Assembly: GCF_004803465.1 (NCBI RefSeq)
Contig: NZ_SRSF01000003.1
Span: forward strand, 248,001-312,000
Source of the DNA: Neolewinella litorea
Lineage (GTDB): Bacteria; Bacteroidota; Bacteroidia; Chitinophagales; Saprospiraceae
Direction of reading: 5' to 3'
DNA length: 64,000 nucleotides
The translations under genes and the position numbers were made by a program. Below, piece by piece: positions 24,938 to 33,833 of this stretch (the first letter of the stretch is position 1; each line of letters opens with the position of its first letter). The notes below the pieces were generated by a model. The model was not told the DNA's origin, ran no database searches, and was given only the letters and a program-made list of their open reading frames with translations.

Positions 24938-27900
24938 ATGCTTCGGTATTTCCTTCCCCTTTTCGCCCTTCTGATTCTCTTTTCCTGCTCCGACGGCCGC
25001 CGCTCGCTGGAACACGTGGAATTGCCCGACGATAGCCCCCTGCTGGTGGTGGGGGGAGCGGGCAACGGCTGGCTGGACGGACTGGGCGACCTGGGTGCCC
25101 GGGCGGCCGGTAGCTACGCCCTGCTCGACGAGGATTCCCTGTTCCGGTACCGCAACCTCGCGCTGGTGGAGCCGACCTTCGACAGCCTGACCCCCCACCG
25201 GCGGCGGGCCGTGGAGCGCTTCGTACTGGCCGGCGGGCGGTTGCTCATCCACGATGATCGCCCGGATGTCCCCTTTGAGTGGGACTGGTACGCCCGTATC
25301 CGGAAAGCGGCCGTCGGCAAAATCGAGCCTCATGGCCTGGGGCGGGTGTTTGCCCCGGCCACGCTGCCCGCCAAAAATGAGGTGCAGGCTTTTTACACCA
25401 CCGCGGATCGCCCGACGGGAGAAGCCGTGGACCTGCCGCCCCCCGCGCCGCAGTGGGATCGCTTTCAGGTGGAGGTGCTGGATAATGACATCTACGAGCC
25501 CATGGAAATGGAACTGCTGCCCGGCGGACAGATCCTCTTCCTGGAACGCCGGGGCAAGATGAAGCTCTACGATCCCCGCCGCGGGAGTACCCGGGTGGTG
25601 CGGGAGTTCGACGTCTGCACGGAAGGCAACTACGAGGACGGCCTGCACGGCTTGGCCATCGACCCGGACTACGGCCGCGAAAACCACTACATCTACCTTT
25701 ACTACAGCCCCGCCCCCTGCGATTCTACCGATCAGCTGCTCAGCCGCTGGGAGTTCCGCGACGGTACGCTGGTGGAAGGTTCGGAGACCGAAGTGCTGCG
25801 GGTGCCGGTGCAGCGCGAGACTTGCTGCCACTCCGGCGGGAGTGTGGAATTCGGACCGGACAGACTACTCTACCTCAGTACCGGCGACAACACCAGCAGC
25901 AAGGAAAGCGACGGCTATACCCCCATCGACGAACGCCCCGGCCGCGGACCCTTCGACGCCCAGAAATCCAGCGGAAACACCCACGACCTGCGCGGCAAGA
26001 TCCTGCGCATCCAACCCCTGGCGGAGGGTGGCTACGCCATACCCGACGGCAACCTCTTTCCGGCCGACGGTTCTGACGGCGCTCCGGAGATATACGTTAT
26101 GGGAGCCCGCAATCCTTTCCGGTTAACCGTGGACCCCTGGACCAACTACCTGTACTGGGGCGACGTGGGCCCGGATGTGGGAGAGGCTGGTCGGTACGGC
26201 CCCCAGAGCTACGACGAGTGGAACCAGGCCCGCGAGGCCGGCAATTACGGCTGGCCCTACTTCGTGGGAAACAACTTCGCGTACCCCGACCGCGACTTTG
26301 CCACCGATTCCGTGGGTGACCTCTTCGATCCGGCCGCCCCGCGCAACTACTCGCCCCACAATACCGGACGCCGGGAACTGCCCCCGGCGCGGCCGGCGCT
26401 TATCTGGTACCCCTACGGGCCGAGCACGGAATATCCCCAGTTGGGTCAGGGATCGCGATCGGCCATGGCCGGTCCCTTTTACGATTCCACCCGCCTGCTG
26501 CCCATTGCCGGGCGGGCCCTGCCCGAGTACTACCACGGCAAGTGGTTCATTTACGAATGGGCCCGCAGCTGGATCAAGGTCGTCACCCTCGACAGTGCCC
26601 GGAGCACTGTCGTCCAGATCGAGGACTTCCTGCCCGACTGGCCGGTCAGCAAACCCATCGACCTCAAGATCGGCCGCGACGGCGCCCTGTACGTGCTCGA
26701 ATACGGCAACGACTACTTCATGAATAACCCCGACGCCCGGCTGGTCCGCATCACCTACAGCCGGGGCAACCGGCCCCCGGTAGCCGTGGCCGACGTCTCG
26801 GAAACCGCCGGCGGTATTCCCTTCCGGCCCCGGCTGAGCGCGGAGAAAAGTTTTGATCCCGATCCTGCAGACAGCCTGTCTTACCGGTGGTTCGTCGATG
26901 GCAAACTCGTAGGCATGCAGGCAGTGCTGGAACCCACCCTGGCCACCGCCGGACGACACCTCGTACGGCTGGAAGTGCGTGACCCAAGTGGGGCCCGTAG
27001 CGAGGCCAGTCGGGAACTGGTAGCCGGCAACGCCCGTCCCCGCGTCACCCTGGTCACTGCCGGCAATGCCAGCTTCCTCTTTTCCGACGGGGCGGAAGTC
27101 AGCTACCGGACGGTGGTAGAGGACGAGGAGGACGCCGCCGACGGTAGATTGGAAGTTGGTCAGGCCGTGGTGAACGGCGACTGGATCGACGATCCGCAAC
27201 TCGTTGCCGCCCTGCGGCGCGGCGAGCGCCAACTCCCGGCCGGCGACCTGCGCTACGCCGCCGGGCAATCGCTCATCGATGAAGGGGATTGCTACACCTG
27301 CCACAAGGAACGCTCGGCGAACGTCGGCCCTTCCTACCTGGAGGTGGCCGAGCGGTACGACGATGCGCCGGCCACCATCAACCGGCTGGCGGAGAAAGTC
27401 ATCCGCGGCGGCAACGGCAACTGGGGCGAACGCATGATGTCTGCCCACCCCACGCTATCGGATGAAGATGCCCGCGTGATGGTCGGTTACATTCTTTCCC
27501 TCAATAATGCAGGTCGCATGCCCCTGGCCGGTACCGTACGTCCCGGTAAGGGAGCGGGTAGTTACGTGCTGTCAGCCAGTTACCGCGACGGTGGGGGGAA
27601 GGGCAATACGCCGGCCCTCACGGGGCAGGGACTCGTGGTACTGCGCGACCCGAACCTCGAAGCCGAATCGGCCGCCGATGAGTTGTACCGCGCCGCGGTG
27701 CCGGGCAGCGGACAGCGCAACGCCTTCCGCGTAGTAAGCTTCCGGCCCGGCGGCTGGATGAAACTGGCGGATGTTGACCTCACGGACCTCGGTGGAGTGC
27801 AACTGCAGCTCCACGCGGAGCGCGAAGGCGACCTGGGACTTTACCTGGGCGGACCGGACGGAGAATTGCTGAGCCAGGCCACCGTGGCGGCTGCGGAAGG

Positions 27901-28069
27901 CTACCGGGAGATCGATCTCCGACTGCCGGCCCGGAACGAGCGGGGGGACCTTTACCTGGTCTGGAAAGGAGAGGGTGGGGTAGTAGCCGACGATATGGGC
28001 CACCACCGGCCCGCCGACCTGGGGTGGATCGATCGCTTGACCTTTTATCGCGGCATGCCCGGAAAATAA
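24938..28069 (+). CDS. Lipoprotein with ThuA-like, PQQ-type glucose/sorbosone dehydrogenase, PKD, cytochrome c and CBM-like domains
   Basis: 1043 residues. The signal ends in lipobox LFSC with C17 as the lipidated residue. Residues about 25-140 look like a shortened ThuA-like fold (LLVVGGAGNGWLDG, RRAVERFVLAGGRLLIHDD). Residues about 165-610 are a six-bladed propeller of the glucose/sorbosone dehydrogenase family (GLHGLAIDPDYG, CCHSGGSVEFGPDRLLYLSTGD, LRGKILRI, GARNPFRLTVDP, LKIGRDGALYVLEYG). A PKD-like domain follows (PPVAVADVSETAGG, SFDPDPADSLSYRWFVDG). A class I cytochrome c module carries CYTCH at 785-789. The C-terminus is CBM6-like. It is probably a surface-exposed or periplasmic sugar oxidase passing electrons to its own heme. 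This domain string is known from Bacteroidota and Planctomycetes; the substrate is unknown. Confidence 0.88.
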   Translation: MLRYFLPLFALLILFSCSDGRRSLEHVELPDDSPLLVVGGAGNGWLDGLGDLGARAAGSYALLDEDSLFRYRNLALVEPTFDSLTPHRRRAVERFVLAGGRLLIHDDRPDVPFEWDWYARIRKAAVGKIEPHGLGRVFAPATLPAKNEVQAFYTTADRPTGEAVDLPPPAPQWDRFQVEVLDNDIYEPMEMELLPGGQILFLERRGKMKLYDPRRGSTRVVREFDVCTEGNYEDGLHGLAIDPDYGRENHYIYLYYSPAPCDSTDQLLSRWEFRDGTLVEGSETEVLRVPVQRETCCHSGGSVEFGPDRLLYLSTGDNTSSKESDGYTPIDERPGRGPFDAQKSSGNTHDLRGKILRIQPLAEGGYAIPDGNLFPADGSDGAPEIYVMGARNPFRLTVDPWTNYLYWGDVGPDVGEAGRYGPQSYDEWNQAREAGNYGWPYFVGNNFAYPDRDFATDSVGDLFDPAAPRNYSPHNTGRRELPPARPALIWYPYGPSTEYPQLGQGSRSAMAGPFYDSTRLLPIAGRALPEYYHGKWFIYEWARSWIKVVTLDSARSTVVQIEDFLPDWPVSKPIDLKIGRDGALYVLEYGNDYFMNNPDARLVRITYSRGNRPPVAVADVSETAGGIPFRPRLSAEKSFDPDPADSLSYRWFVDGKLVGMQAVLEPTLATAGRHLVRLEVRDPSGARSEASRELVAGNARPRVTLVTAGNASFLFSDGAEVSYRTVVEDEEDAADGRLEVGQAVVNGDWIDDPQLVAALRRGERQLPAGDLRYAAGQSLIDEGDCYTCHKERSANVGPSYLEVAERYDDAPATINRLAEKVIRGGNGNWGERMMSAHPTLSDEDARVMVGYILSLNNAGRMPLAGTVRPGKGAGSYVLSASYRDGGGKGNTPALTGQGLVVLRDPNLEAESAADELYRAAVPGSGQRNAFRVVSFRPGGWMKLADVDLTDLGGVQLQLHAEREGDLGLYLGGPDGELLSQATVAAAEGYREIDLRLPARNERGDLYLVWKGEGGVVADDMGHHRPADLGWIDRLTFYRGMPGK

Positions 28070-28072
28070 ACA

Positions 28073-28092
28073 CCCGGCCCTTGCGGGCCGGG
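28073..28092 (-). terminator. Hairpin between convergent dehydrogenase and accC genes
   Basis: CCCGGCCC at 28073-28080 pairs with GGGCCGGG at 28085-28092. On the minus strand it is followed by TGTTTATTTT, so it best fits the end of the accC transcript; on the plus strand the T-tail is poor. Confidence 0.6.
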
Positions 28093-28142
28093 CGGAGTAT
28101 TAGCGATTTTGAAAGGGGTAAGGCGTAAGCCTTTGCAGTACA

Positions 28143-29495
28143 CTAGTTGCGGGGCAGTTGCTGCTTGCCGAGCCAGCCCGTGTCGAAGTTGCCTTCGCGG
28201 AAGTCTTCTTGCTTAAGCAGCCACTGGTGGAAGGGGACGGTAGTCTTGATGCCTTCCACGATGAACTCGTCCAGCGCTCTTTCCATCTTGGTGATGGCCT
28301 CGGCGCGGGTGGGGGCCCGCACGATGAGCTTGGCGATCATGCTGTCGTAGTAGGGGCTGACCGTGTAACCGGCGTAGACGTGGGTATCCACCCGGACGCC
28401 GTGGCCCTTGGAACTGTGGAAGCTGGTGATCTTGCCCGGGCTGGGGCGGAAATCGTTCCAGGGGTTCTCGGCATTGATGCGGCACTCGATGACGTGGCCC
28501 TTGGGGAAGTAATTCTTGCCCGTGAGCCTTTCGCCGTAGGCTACCTTGATCTGTTCCTTGATGAGGTCGTGATCGATGGATTCCTCCGTGACCGGGTGCT
28601 CTACCTGGATACGGGTATTCATCTCCATGAAGTAGAAATTCCGGTCGGCATCGACCAGGAACTCCACGGTACCCACACCCTCATAGTTGATGGCCTGTCC
28701 TGCCTCGATGGCCGCTTGTCCCATCCGCTGCCGGAGGTCGTCGGTCATGAAGGGGCTGGGGCATTCCTCCAGCAATTTCTGGTGGCGGCGCTGTACGGAA
28801 CAGTCGCGTTCGCTCAGGTGTACGACGTTGCCGTACTGGTCGCCGATGATCTGGATCTCGATGTGGCGTGGCTGAACGATGTACTTCTCCATGTAGATGC
28901 CATCGTTGCCGAAACTGGCCTTGGCTTCGGCGCGGGCGCTGTTCCAGGCGTTGATGAATTCATCCTTGCTCTTGACGATCCGCATGCCCTTGCCGCCGCC
29001 GCCGGCGGTGGCTTTGATCATGACGGGGTAACCAATCGCCTCGGCGCGCTGCATGCCGTCTTCGGCACTCTTCAGCAGGGTGCCGTCGCCGGGCACGACG
29101 GGTACGCCGGCGCGGATCATGGTGTCCTTGGCGGTGATCTTGTCGCCCATGTTCCGGATTTGCTCCGGGCGGGGGCCGATGAACTTGATGCCGTAGTCCT
29201 GGCAGATTTCCGCGAAGTCGGCGTTCTCGCTCAGGAAGCCGTAACCGGGGTGGACGGCGTCGGCGTTCGTGATCTCGACGGCGGCCATGATCTTGGGAAT
29301 GCTCAGGTAGCTTTCGGCGGAGGCGGGCGGACCGATACAGACCGCCTCATCGGCGAAGCGCACGTGGAGGCTTTCGCGGTCGGCGGTGGAGTAAATGGCT
29401 ACCGTCTTGATGCCCATTTCCCGACAGGTTCGGATAATGCGCAGCGCTATTTCGCCACGGTTGGCGATGAGTATCTTGTTGAATTTCTGGGCCAT
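28143..29495 (-). CDS. accC: Acetyl-CoA carboxylase, biotin carboxylase subunit
   Basis: 450 residues. ATP-dependent carboxylation of the biotin on AccB. The biotin carboxylase N-terminal domain begins [23 protein letters not shown]; the ATP-grasp core shows the glycine-rich loop [14 protein letters not shown], the [17 protein letters not shown] segment and the [16 protein letters not shown] catalytic stretch; the C-terminal domain ends [11 protein letters not shown]. All hallmark residues are in place and length is typical. It lies seven bases after accB in the order efp-accB-accC, a common bacterial arrangement. Pyruvate or propionyl-CoA carboxylase subunits are similar, but the accB neighbour supports the ACC assignment. 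Confidence 0.95.
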   Translation of the reverse strand: MAQKFNKILIANRGEIALRIIRTCREMGIKTVAIYSTADRESLHVRFADEAVCIGPPASAESYLSIPKIMAAVEITNADAVHPGYGFLSENADFAEICQDYGIKFIGPRPEQIRNMGDKITAKDTMIRAGVPVVPGDGTLLKSAEDGMQRAEAIGYPVMIKATAGGGGKGMRIVKSKDEFINAWNSARAEAKASFGNDGIYMEKYIVQPRHIEIQIIGDQYGNVVHLSERDCSVQRRHQKLLEECPSPFMTDDLRQRMGQAAIEAGQAINYEGVGTVEFLVDADRNFYFMEMNTRIQVEHPVTEESIDHDLIKEQIKVAYGERLTGKNYFPKGHVIECRINAENPWNDFRPSPGKITSFHSSKGHGVRVDTHVYAGYTVSPYYDSMIAKLIVRAPTRAEAITKMERALDEFIVEGIKTTVPFHQWLLKQEDFREGNFDTGWLGKQQLPRN

Positions 29496-29502
29496 GCTGA
29501 GG

Positions 29503-30036
29503 TTAAGAGGGGTCTACCAGGAAGAGCGGTTGATCGTATTCAATGGGCTGGGCGTCTTCGACCAGTACCTTGACGATTTTACCGGCCACTTCCGATTCGA
29601 TTTCGTTGAACAGCTTCATGGCTTCCACGATACAAACGGTGTCGCCTTTGGCGATGCGGTCGCCTACCTTGACGTAGGGCGGCTTGTCGGGGGAGGAAGA
29701 GCGGTAGAAGGTGCCGATCATGGGCGACTTCACCTCGAGCAGTTTGGTCTTGGACTCTCCATCGCTCTTGCCGGAGGACTCGTCCGATCCGCCGCCACTG
29801 GGGGCCGCCGGTGCGGGAGCGGGGGCAGCAGCGGGAGGACCGTAGCTGGGAGCAGCGGGGGCCGGTGCCGGTACGCTGATGATGGACGGGGCGGGGGCCA
29901 CCGCACCGGAGGCGGAAACCGGATTATAGGATTTGCCGCGGATGTGCAGGGATACCTGCTCGTCCTTGTACTTGAACTCCGAGACCTCGGTCTTGGTGAT
30001 CAGTTTAATCAGTTCCTGAATGTCTTTAAGCGTCAT
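29503..30036 (-). CDS. accB: Acetyl-CoA carboxylase biotin carboxyl carrier protein
   Basis: 177 residues. The N-terminal part ([22 protein letters not shown]) is the usual dimerisation segment; the middle from about 37 to 90 is an Ala/Pro/Gly-rich flexible linker; the C-terminal biotinyl domain carries the signature [12 protein letters not shown] with the biotinylated lysine at K141. It carries the carboxyl group between AccC and the AccA/AccD carboxyltransferase. Located directly between efp and accC on the same strand with short spacing, so probably one operon. Confidence 0.95.
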   Translation of the reverse strand: MTLKDIQELIKLITKTEVSEFKYKDEQVSLHIRGKSYNPVSASGAVAPAPSIISVPAPAPAAPSYGPPAAAPAPAPAAPSGGGSDESSGKSDGESKTKLLEVKSPMIGTFYRSSSPDKPPYVKVGDRIAKGDTVCIVEAMKLFNEIESEVAGKIVKVLVEDAQPIEYDQPLFLVDPS

Positions 30037-30053
30037 GCGTTGGGCGTTGTGAG

Positions 30054-30614
30054 TTACACACGGCTCATGTAAGAGCCGCTGCGAGTATCTATCTTAATTT
30101 TGTCCCCGGTGTTCACAAAGAGGGGCACCCGAACCTCCGCGCCGGTCTCCAGGGTCGCGGGTTTGAGGGTATTGGTGGCGGTATCGCCCTTCACGCCCGG
30201 TTCGGTGTAGGTCACCTCCATTTCCACGTACTGGGGCAGGTCGATGGTCAGGGGAGTATTGTCTTCGGTGTTGTAGAGCACTTCGATGGTGTCGCCCTCC
30301 CGCAGGAAGCCGGGGTTGTCGATCATGGCTTCCTGAATGGTGGCCTGCTCGTAAGATTCGGCGTTCATGAAGTGGTAGCCCATGTCGTCCTTGTAGAGGT
30401 ACTGCATCTTGTGGCGTTCCACCCGTACTTCGTCCACCTTATGGCCGGAGGGGAAGGTCTCGCTCAGTACGCGACCGGTCGAAAGGCTCTTGATCTTGGT
30501 GCGCACGAAGGCGGCACCTTTGCCCGGCTTGACGTGCTGAAATTCGACTACGCTGAAGATATCGTGGTTGTGCCGGAAGGTGAATCCGTTCTTTATATCT
30601 GAGGTGGAGGCCAT
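30054..30614 (-). CDS. efp: Translation elongation factor P
   Basis: 186 residues, standard length. EF-P enters the ribosome to relieve stalling at consecutive prolines. It has three beta-barrel domains; the loop of the first carries PGKGAAF with K32 at the position modified in other bacteria (K34 in E. coli numbering). The middle domain includes [14 protein letters not shown] and the C-terminal domain [29 protein letters not shown]. No EpmA/EpmB homolog is visible in the window, so the modification type here cannot be stated. Located 17 bases before accB. A near-consensus -7 element (TATCTTCG, 30675-30682) lies 61 bases before the ATG. Confidence 0.96.
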   Translation of the reverse strand: MASTSDIKNGFTFRHNHDIFSVVEFQHVKPGKGAAFVRTKIKSLSTGRVLSETFPSGHKVDEVRVERHKMQYLYKDDMGYHFMNAESYEQATIQEAMIDNPGFLREGDTIEVLYNTEDNTPLTIDLPQYVEMEVTYTEPGVKGDTATNTLKPATLETGAEVRVPLFVNTGDKIKIDTRSGSYMSRV

Positions 30615-30698
30615 ATGATTCGGTTTAGGGCACGGGACAATGTAAGCATTCGGCCCGTATTCGGTTAGGAAGCGCGAAGATAGGATTTCTCCCTATAT

Positions 30699-31421
30699 CT
30701 ATTCCGCCCCCTCCAGCATTTGGTGGTCGGCGAAGCTGTAGTAGCGCTGCCCGGCCACGATGAGGTGGTCCAGGAGGTGCAGGTCCAGACTCCGGGCCGC
30801 CCGGGCCAGTTTGGCCGTAAGCCGGATGTCGGCGGCGCTCGGCTGCAGTTGTCCGCTGGGGTGGTTGTGCGCCAGCACCAGGGAGGTCACGCTCCCGTGC
30901 TGCAGGGCGGTACGGAAGATCGTGCGGGCATCGGCTACGGTGCCGGTGGTGCCGCCCCGGCTGATGGTGTGGGCCCCCAGCAGCCGGTTGGCGCGGTTGA
31001 GGCAGAGGATGTGGAACTCCTCGTGGTGTAGATCGGACAGCCGCGGCCGCAGGTGCCGGAAACAACTGGCGCTGTCCGAGAGTAGTGGTTTCGCGCGCGG
31101 ATCTACCGACTCCCGTCGCCGGCCCAGTTCGAAGGCCGCCACCAGTTGCATGGCCTTCACCTTGCCCACACCGGGCGTCCGGGTCAGGTCCTGCACTTGC
31201 CGCGTGGCCAGGTCGTGCAGGTCATGACAGGCATCGAGAAGGAGGCGCCGGGCCAGGTCGAGGGCCGAGACGCCCCGCATGCCGCTGCGCAGCAGGATAG
31301 CCAGCAACTCGGCGTCGGTGAGGCTGCGGGGGCCGTGGTAGAGGAGTTTTTCGCGGGGTTGCTCATCGGGGCACAGGTCGCGCATCTGCAGCGGCGGCAC
31401 CGTAGGGGATATATAAGTCAT
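30699..31421 (-). CDS. radC: RadC-family JAB-domain protein
   Basis: 240 residues starting MTYISPTVPPLQ; an ATG 12 codons upstream lies in the promoter region. The N-terminal part is a helix-hairpin-helix-like domain (PREKLLYHGPRSLTDAELLAILLRSG, LTRTPGVGKVKAMQLVAAFELGRR). The C-terminal part is a JAB/MPN metalloprotease-like fold with the motif HNHPSGQLQPSAAD, giving the H-x-H-x7-S-x2-D zinc set. Despite the name, the DNA repair role of RadC is disputed and its biochemical function is unclear. A -7 element lies 42 bases upstream of the start. It is convergent with nothing and probably monocistronic; a divergent arrangement is absent, the Nudix gene upstream being on the same strand. Confidence 0.9.
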   Translation of the reverse strand: MTYISPTVPPLQMRDLCPDEQPREKLLYHGPRSLTDAELLAILLRSGMRGVSALDLARRLLLDACHDLHDLATRQVQDLTRTPGVGKVKAMQLVAAFELGRRRESVDPRAKPLLSDSASCFRHLRPRLSDLHHEEFHILCLNRANRLLGAHTISRGGTTGTVADARTIFRTALQHGSVTSLVLAHNHPSGQLQPSAADIRLTAKLARAARSLDLHLLDHLIVAGQRYYSFADHQMLEGAE

Positions 31422-31462
31422 CGGGCGGTAGTTGGCGGACCGCCGGGGAGGGAGCAACGGCT

Positions 31463-31470
31463 CAAAGATA
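31463..31470 (-). promoter_or_regulatory. -7 promoter element TATCTTTG of radC
   Basis: Exact TAnnTTTG match on the minus strand, 42 bases before the radC ATG at 31421 and 15 bases after the stop of the Nudix gene. Its position also argues against the upstream ATG at 31457 as the radC start. Confidence 0.6.
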
Positions 31471-31484
31471 GGCCGCCCGCCGGA

Positions 31485-31910
31485 TTACTTCTCCATTTCG
31501 GAATAGAGACGACCCCGACTGTAGGCCTTCAGCACGTGGCGTACCGTGGAAGTGAGGTTGGCGGGCAGGGACCCGTAGGGGTGCCACTCCACGTTCTCGA
31601 ATTTTTTGCGCTCGCGGCTCTCCGGCTCTCCCTCGTAGTGGTGGGCGCGGAAGTACAGCACGATGCGGTGGGCTTTCTTGTAGCGTTTGTGCAGTACGTG
31701 CACCAGGCTCAGGTCGGCCGGGGTAAGCCGGATACCGGCCTCCTCGAAACTCTCGCGGATGAGGCTTTCTACGGCGTACTCCTTGCGCTCGATTGTGCCT
31801 CCGACCAGACTGTAGTTCCCGCCGTTGGGTTTGGTCTGTTTCAGCAACAGAATACGACCGCGATCCTCGAGGATGAGGCGTGCTTTCAGGGAAACCTTAA
31901 ATTTGGCCAT
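31485..31910 (-). CDS. Nudix hydrolase
   Basis: 141 residues starting MAKFKVSLKARLIL; an upstream extension to 32039 runs through the divergent gene's promoter and is rejected. The Nudix box fits GX5EX7REUXEEXGU: GTIERKEYAVESLIRESFEE followed by AGI. The fold begins with LKARLILEDRGRILLLKQ and YSLVGG. Nudix enzymes hydrolyse nucleoside diphosphates linked to other groups. The short basic protein with HRIVLYFRAHHYEGEPESRE is not specific enough to name a substrate. It is divergent from the cysteine synthase-like gene. Confidence 0.88.
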   Translation of the reverse strand: MAKFKVSLKARLILEDRGRILLLKQTKPNGGNYSLVGGTIERKEYAVESLIRESFEEAGIRLTPADLSLVHVLHKRYKKAHRIVLYFRAHHYEGEPESRERKKFENVEWHPYGSLPANLTSTVRHVLKAYSRGRLYSEMEK

Positions 31911-31997
31911 GCAGGGGAGTGACGTATGTTTGCGCAGGCTTGCGGGGCGCAATATACCCAACCCAAGGTACTGCCCGGGCGTTAACGCCCTAGCCGT

Positions 31998-32005
31998 TAC
32001 CTTTG
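31998..32005 (+). promoter_or_regulatory. -7 promoter element TACCTTTG before the cysteine synthase-like gene
   Basis: Exact TAnnTTTG match ending 25 bases before the ATG at 32031, in the divergent spacer with the Nudix gene. Confidence 0.6.
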
Positions 32006-32030
32006 CCCGGCTTTTAATCCCCACACGTTT

Positions 32031-33116
32031 ATGCGTCACGACAGTGTTCTACAAGCTATCGGCAACACCCCCCTGATTCGCCTCGATCGCATTTGTGGTA
32101 CCAGAATTCCCGCTACCGTTTACGGCAAAATGGAATCCATGAACCCCGGGCAGTCCGCCAAGGACCGCGCGGCCCTCTACATGATCGAGCAGGCCGAACG
32201 TAAGGGACGCATCCTGCCGGGCGCCACGCTCATCGAGGCCACCAGCGGCAATACCGGTTTCAGCATTGCCATGATCGCCGCCATAAAGGGGTACAAGTGC
32301 ATCCTGACGCTTTCGGACAAGGCCGGCCCCGAAAAGCAGGCACTGCTGAAGGCCCTGGGTGCCAAGATCGTGCTCTGCCCCAAGGACGCCGCCCCGGAAG
32401 ATCCGGCCTCCTATTACAGCAGGGCCGAAGAACTGGCCGGCACCATCCCGAACAGCTTTTACCTGCGACAGAACTGGAACCTCGACAACAGCGGTGCCCA
32501 CTACCACAGCACCGGACCGGAAATCTGGGCCGATACCGAAGGCAAGGTTACCCACTACGTATGCTGCGCCGGCACGGGCGGTACCCTCTCCGGCACCGCG
32601 CGTTACCTCAAGGAAAAGAACCCCGACGTCACGGTGGTGGGCGTCGACGCCTACGGTTCGGTACTGAAAAAGTACTGGCAGACCGGCCTTTTCGACCCCG
32701 AAGAGATCTTCAGCTGGAAGGTGGAAGGATTGGGCAAAACCATTATCCCGGACAATGTCGCTTTCGACCTCATCGATGAGTTCATCAAGGTAGGCGACCG
32801 CGCGGCGGCCCTGCGGGCGCGGGAACTGGCCCAGCGCGAAGGACTGTTATTGGGCTACAGCAGCGGAGCGGCCCTGGAGGCGGTTTTCTCCCTGCGCAAG
32901 CAACTAACACCGGACGACGTGGTTGTCGTTCTTTTCCCGGATCACGGAAGCAAATACCTGGGCAAGGTGTTTAATGATGAATGGATGCAGGAGCAGGGTT
33001 ACCTCAAACCCAACGGGGAACCGGCTTCCTACAGCGTAAAACACCTGCAGCGGATGTATCGCGTTTATAAACGGATGTATGGCCGCAAAATTAAACAACG
33101 CCTTAACTTGGTATAA
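32031..33116 (+). CDS. PLP-dependent cysteine synthase / cystathionine beta-synthase family enzyme
   Basis: 361 residues, fold type II PLP enzyme. Marks: NTPLIRLDRI near the N-terminus, the PLP lysine in NPGQSAKDRAALYM (K at about 44), the phosphate/substrate loop EATSGNTGFSIA (about 69-80), the glycine-rich PLP phosphate cup CCAGTGGTLSGTARYL and the SSGAALEA segment. It most likely makes cysteine from O-acetylserine and sulfide, or acts as a CBS-type enzyme; no regulatory CBS domains follow. The C-terminal tail of about 30 residues (SVKHLQRMYRVYKRMYGRK) is unusually basic and is not part of the classical CysK core. The sulfide-producing operon lies 13 kb away, not adjacent. Confidence 0.85.
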   Translation: MRHDSVLQAIGNTPLIRLDRICGTRIPATVYGKMESMNPGQSAKDRAALYMIEQAERKGRILPGATLIEATSGNTGFSIAMIAAIKGYKCILTLSDKAGPEKQALLKALGAKIVLCPKDAAPEDPASYYSRAEELAGTIPNSFYLRQNWNLDNSGAHYHSTGPEIWADTEGKVTHYVCCAGTGGTLSGTARYLKEKNPDVTVVGVDAYGSVLKKYWQTGLFDPEEIFSWKVEGLGKTIIPDNVAFDLIDEFIKVGDRAAALRARELAQREGLLLGYSSGAALEAVFSLRKQLTPDDVVVVLFPDHGSKYLGKVFNDEWMQEQGYLKPNGEPASYSVKHLQRMYRVYKRMYGRKIKQRLNLV

Positions 33117-33150
33117 GTCCGGGGAAACCCGATCAACCTAACTGGCACCC

Positions 33151-33813
33151 ATGAAAGCCCGAACACAAAAATTCAAATCGAACGCGGACGTCTCACCACC
33201 GATGTTCGAGAACAAGCTATTGAATCGGCTGACGCAGACCCACATCGCCACGCCGATCATCATCTTTTTTGTCTACGCGATCGGTCTGCTCTGGTACACC
33301 GAAGCACGCACCGACATACCCGCCCTGATCGTCGTGGCCGTCTTCTTCGCCGGCATCCTTGGCTTCACGTTCACGGAATACGCCGTTCACCGCTGGGTGT
33401 ACCACCCCCCGCACGGTGCCTCCGAAGCCTACCGCAAGGCGACCTACAAGATGCACGGTATGCACCACGACTATCCCAAGGACAAGCGTCGGCTGGCAAT
33501 GCCCCCGATCGTGGCCATTTTTCTGGCCACCAGTCTGTTGTTCCTCTTCGAAATGGTGCTGGGCCAGTATTCATTCTCCTACCTGGCCGGCTTCGTGGTG
33601 GGCTATGCCCTTTACCTCGTCGTACACTACACCGTGCACATCTACGCCCCGCCCCGCAACTTCCTGCGCGCCCTATGGGTGAACCATTCCATCCACCACT
33701 ACAGTGAGGATGATGTGCTTTTTGGCGTGTCGCAGCCCCTGTGGGACTACGTTTTTGGTACCATGCCGCGGTCGGAAAAGGACAAGAAGATGGCCCGGGA
33801 AATCCACCGCTAG
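33151..33813 (+). CDS. Fatty acid hydroxylase / sterol desaturase superfamily membrane protein
   Basis: 220 residues with about four membrane helices (IIIFFVYAIGLLW, LIVVAVFFAGILGFTF, PPIVAIFLATSLLFLF, YLAGFVVGYALYLVVHY). Histidine clusters that would hold a di-iron centre are HRWVYH, HGMHHDYP, HYTVHIY and HSIHHYSEDD. The family uses O2 to hydroxylate or desaturate lipid chains such as 2-hydroxy fatty acids of sphingolipids or carotenoids. Sphingolipids are common in Bacteroidota, so ceramide fatty-acid hydroxylation is plausible, but no sphingolipid gene is nearby. The start could also be the ATG of the MFENKLLN segment 17 codons later. 35 bases separate it from the cysteine synthase-like gene. 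Confidence 0.8.
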   Translation: MKARTQKFKSNADVSPPMFENKLLNRLTQTHIATPIIIFFVYAIGLLWYTEARTDIPALIVVAVFFAGILGFTFTEYAVHRWVYHPPHGASEAYRKATYKMHGMHHDYPKDKRRLAMPPIVAIFLATSLLFLFEMVLGQYSFSYLAGFVVGYALYLVVHYTVHIYAPPRNFLRALWVNHSIHHYSEDDVLFGVSQPLWDYVFGTMPRSEKDKKMAREIHR

Positions 33814-33833
33814 GCTTGGCGGCGGGCTCCTAT

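Noticed and set aside
24812-25831. N-terminal extension of corA
   Set aside because: The extension is antisense to the dehydrogenase lipoprotein and has no CorA similarity; MRIYNLLRSK at 24811 is a natural start.
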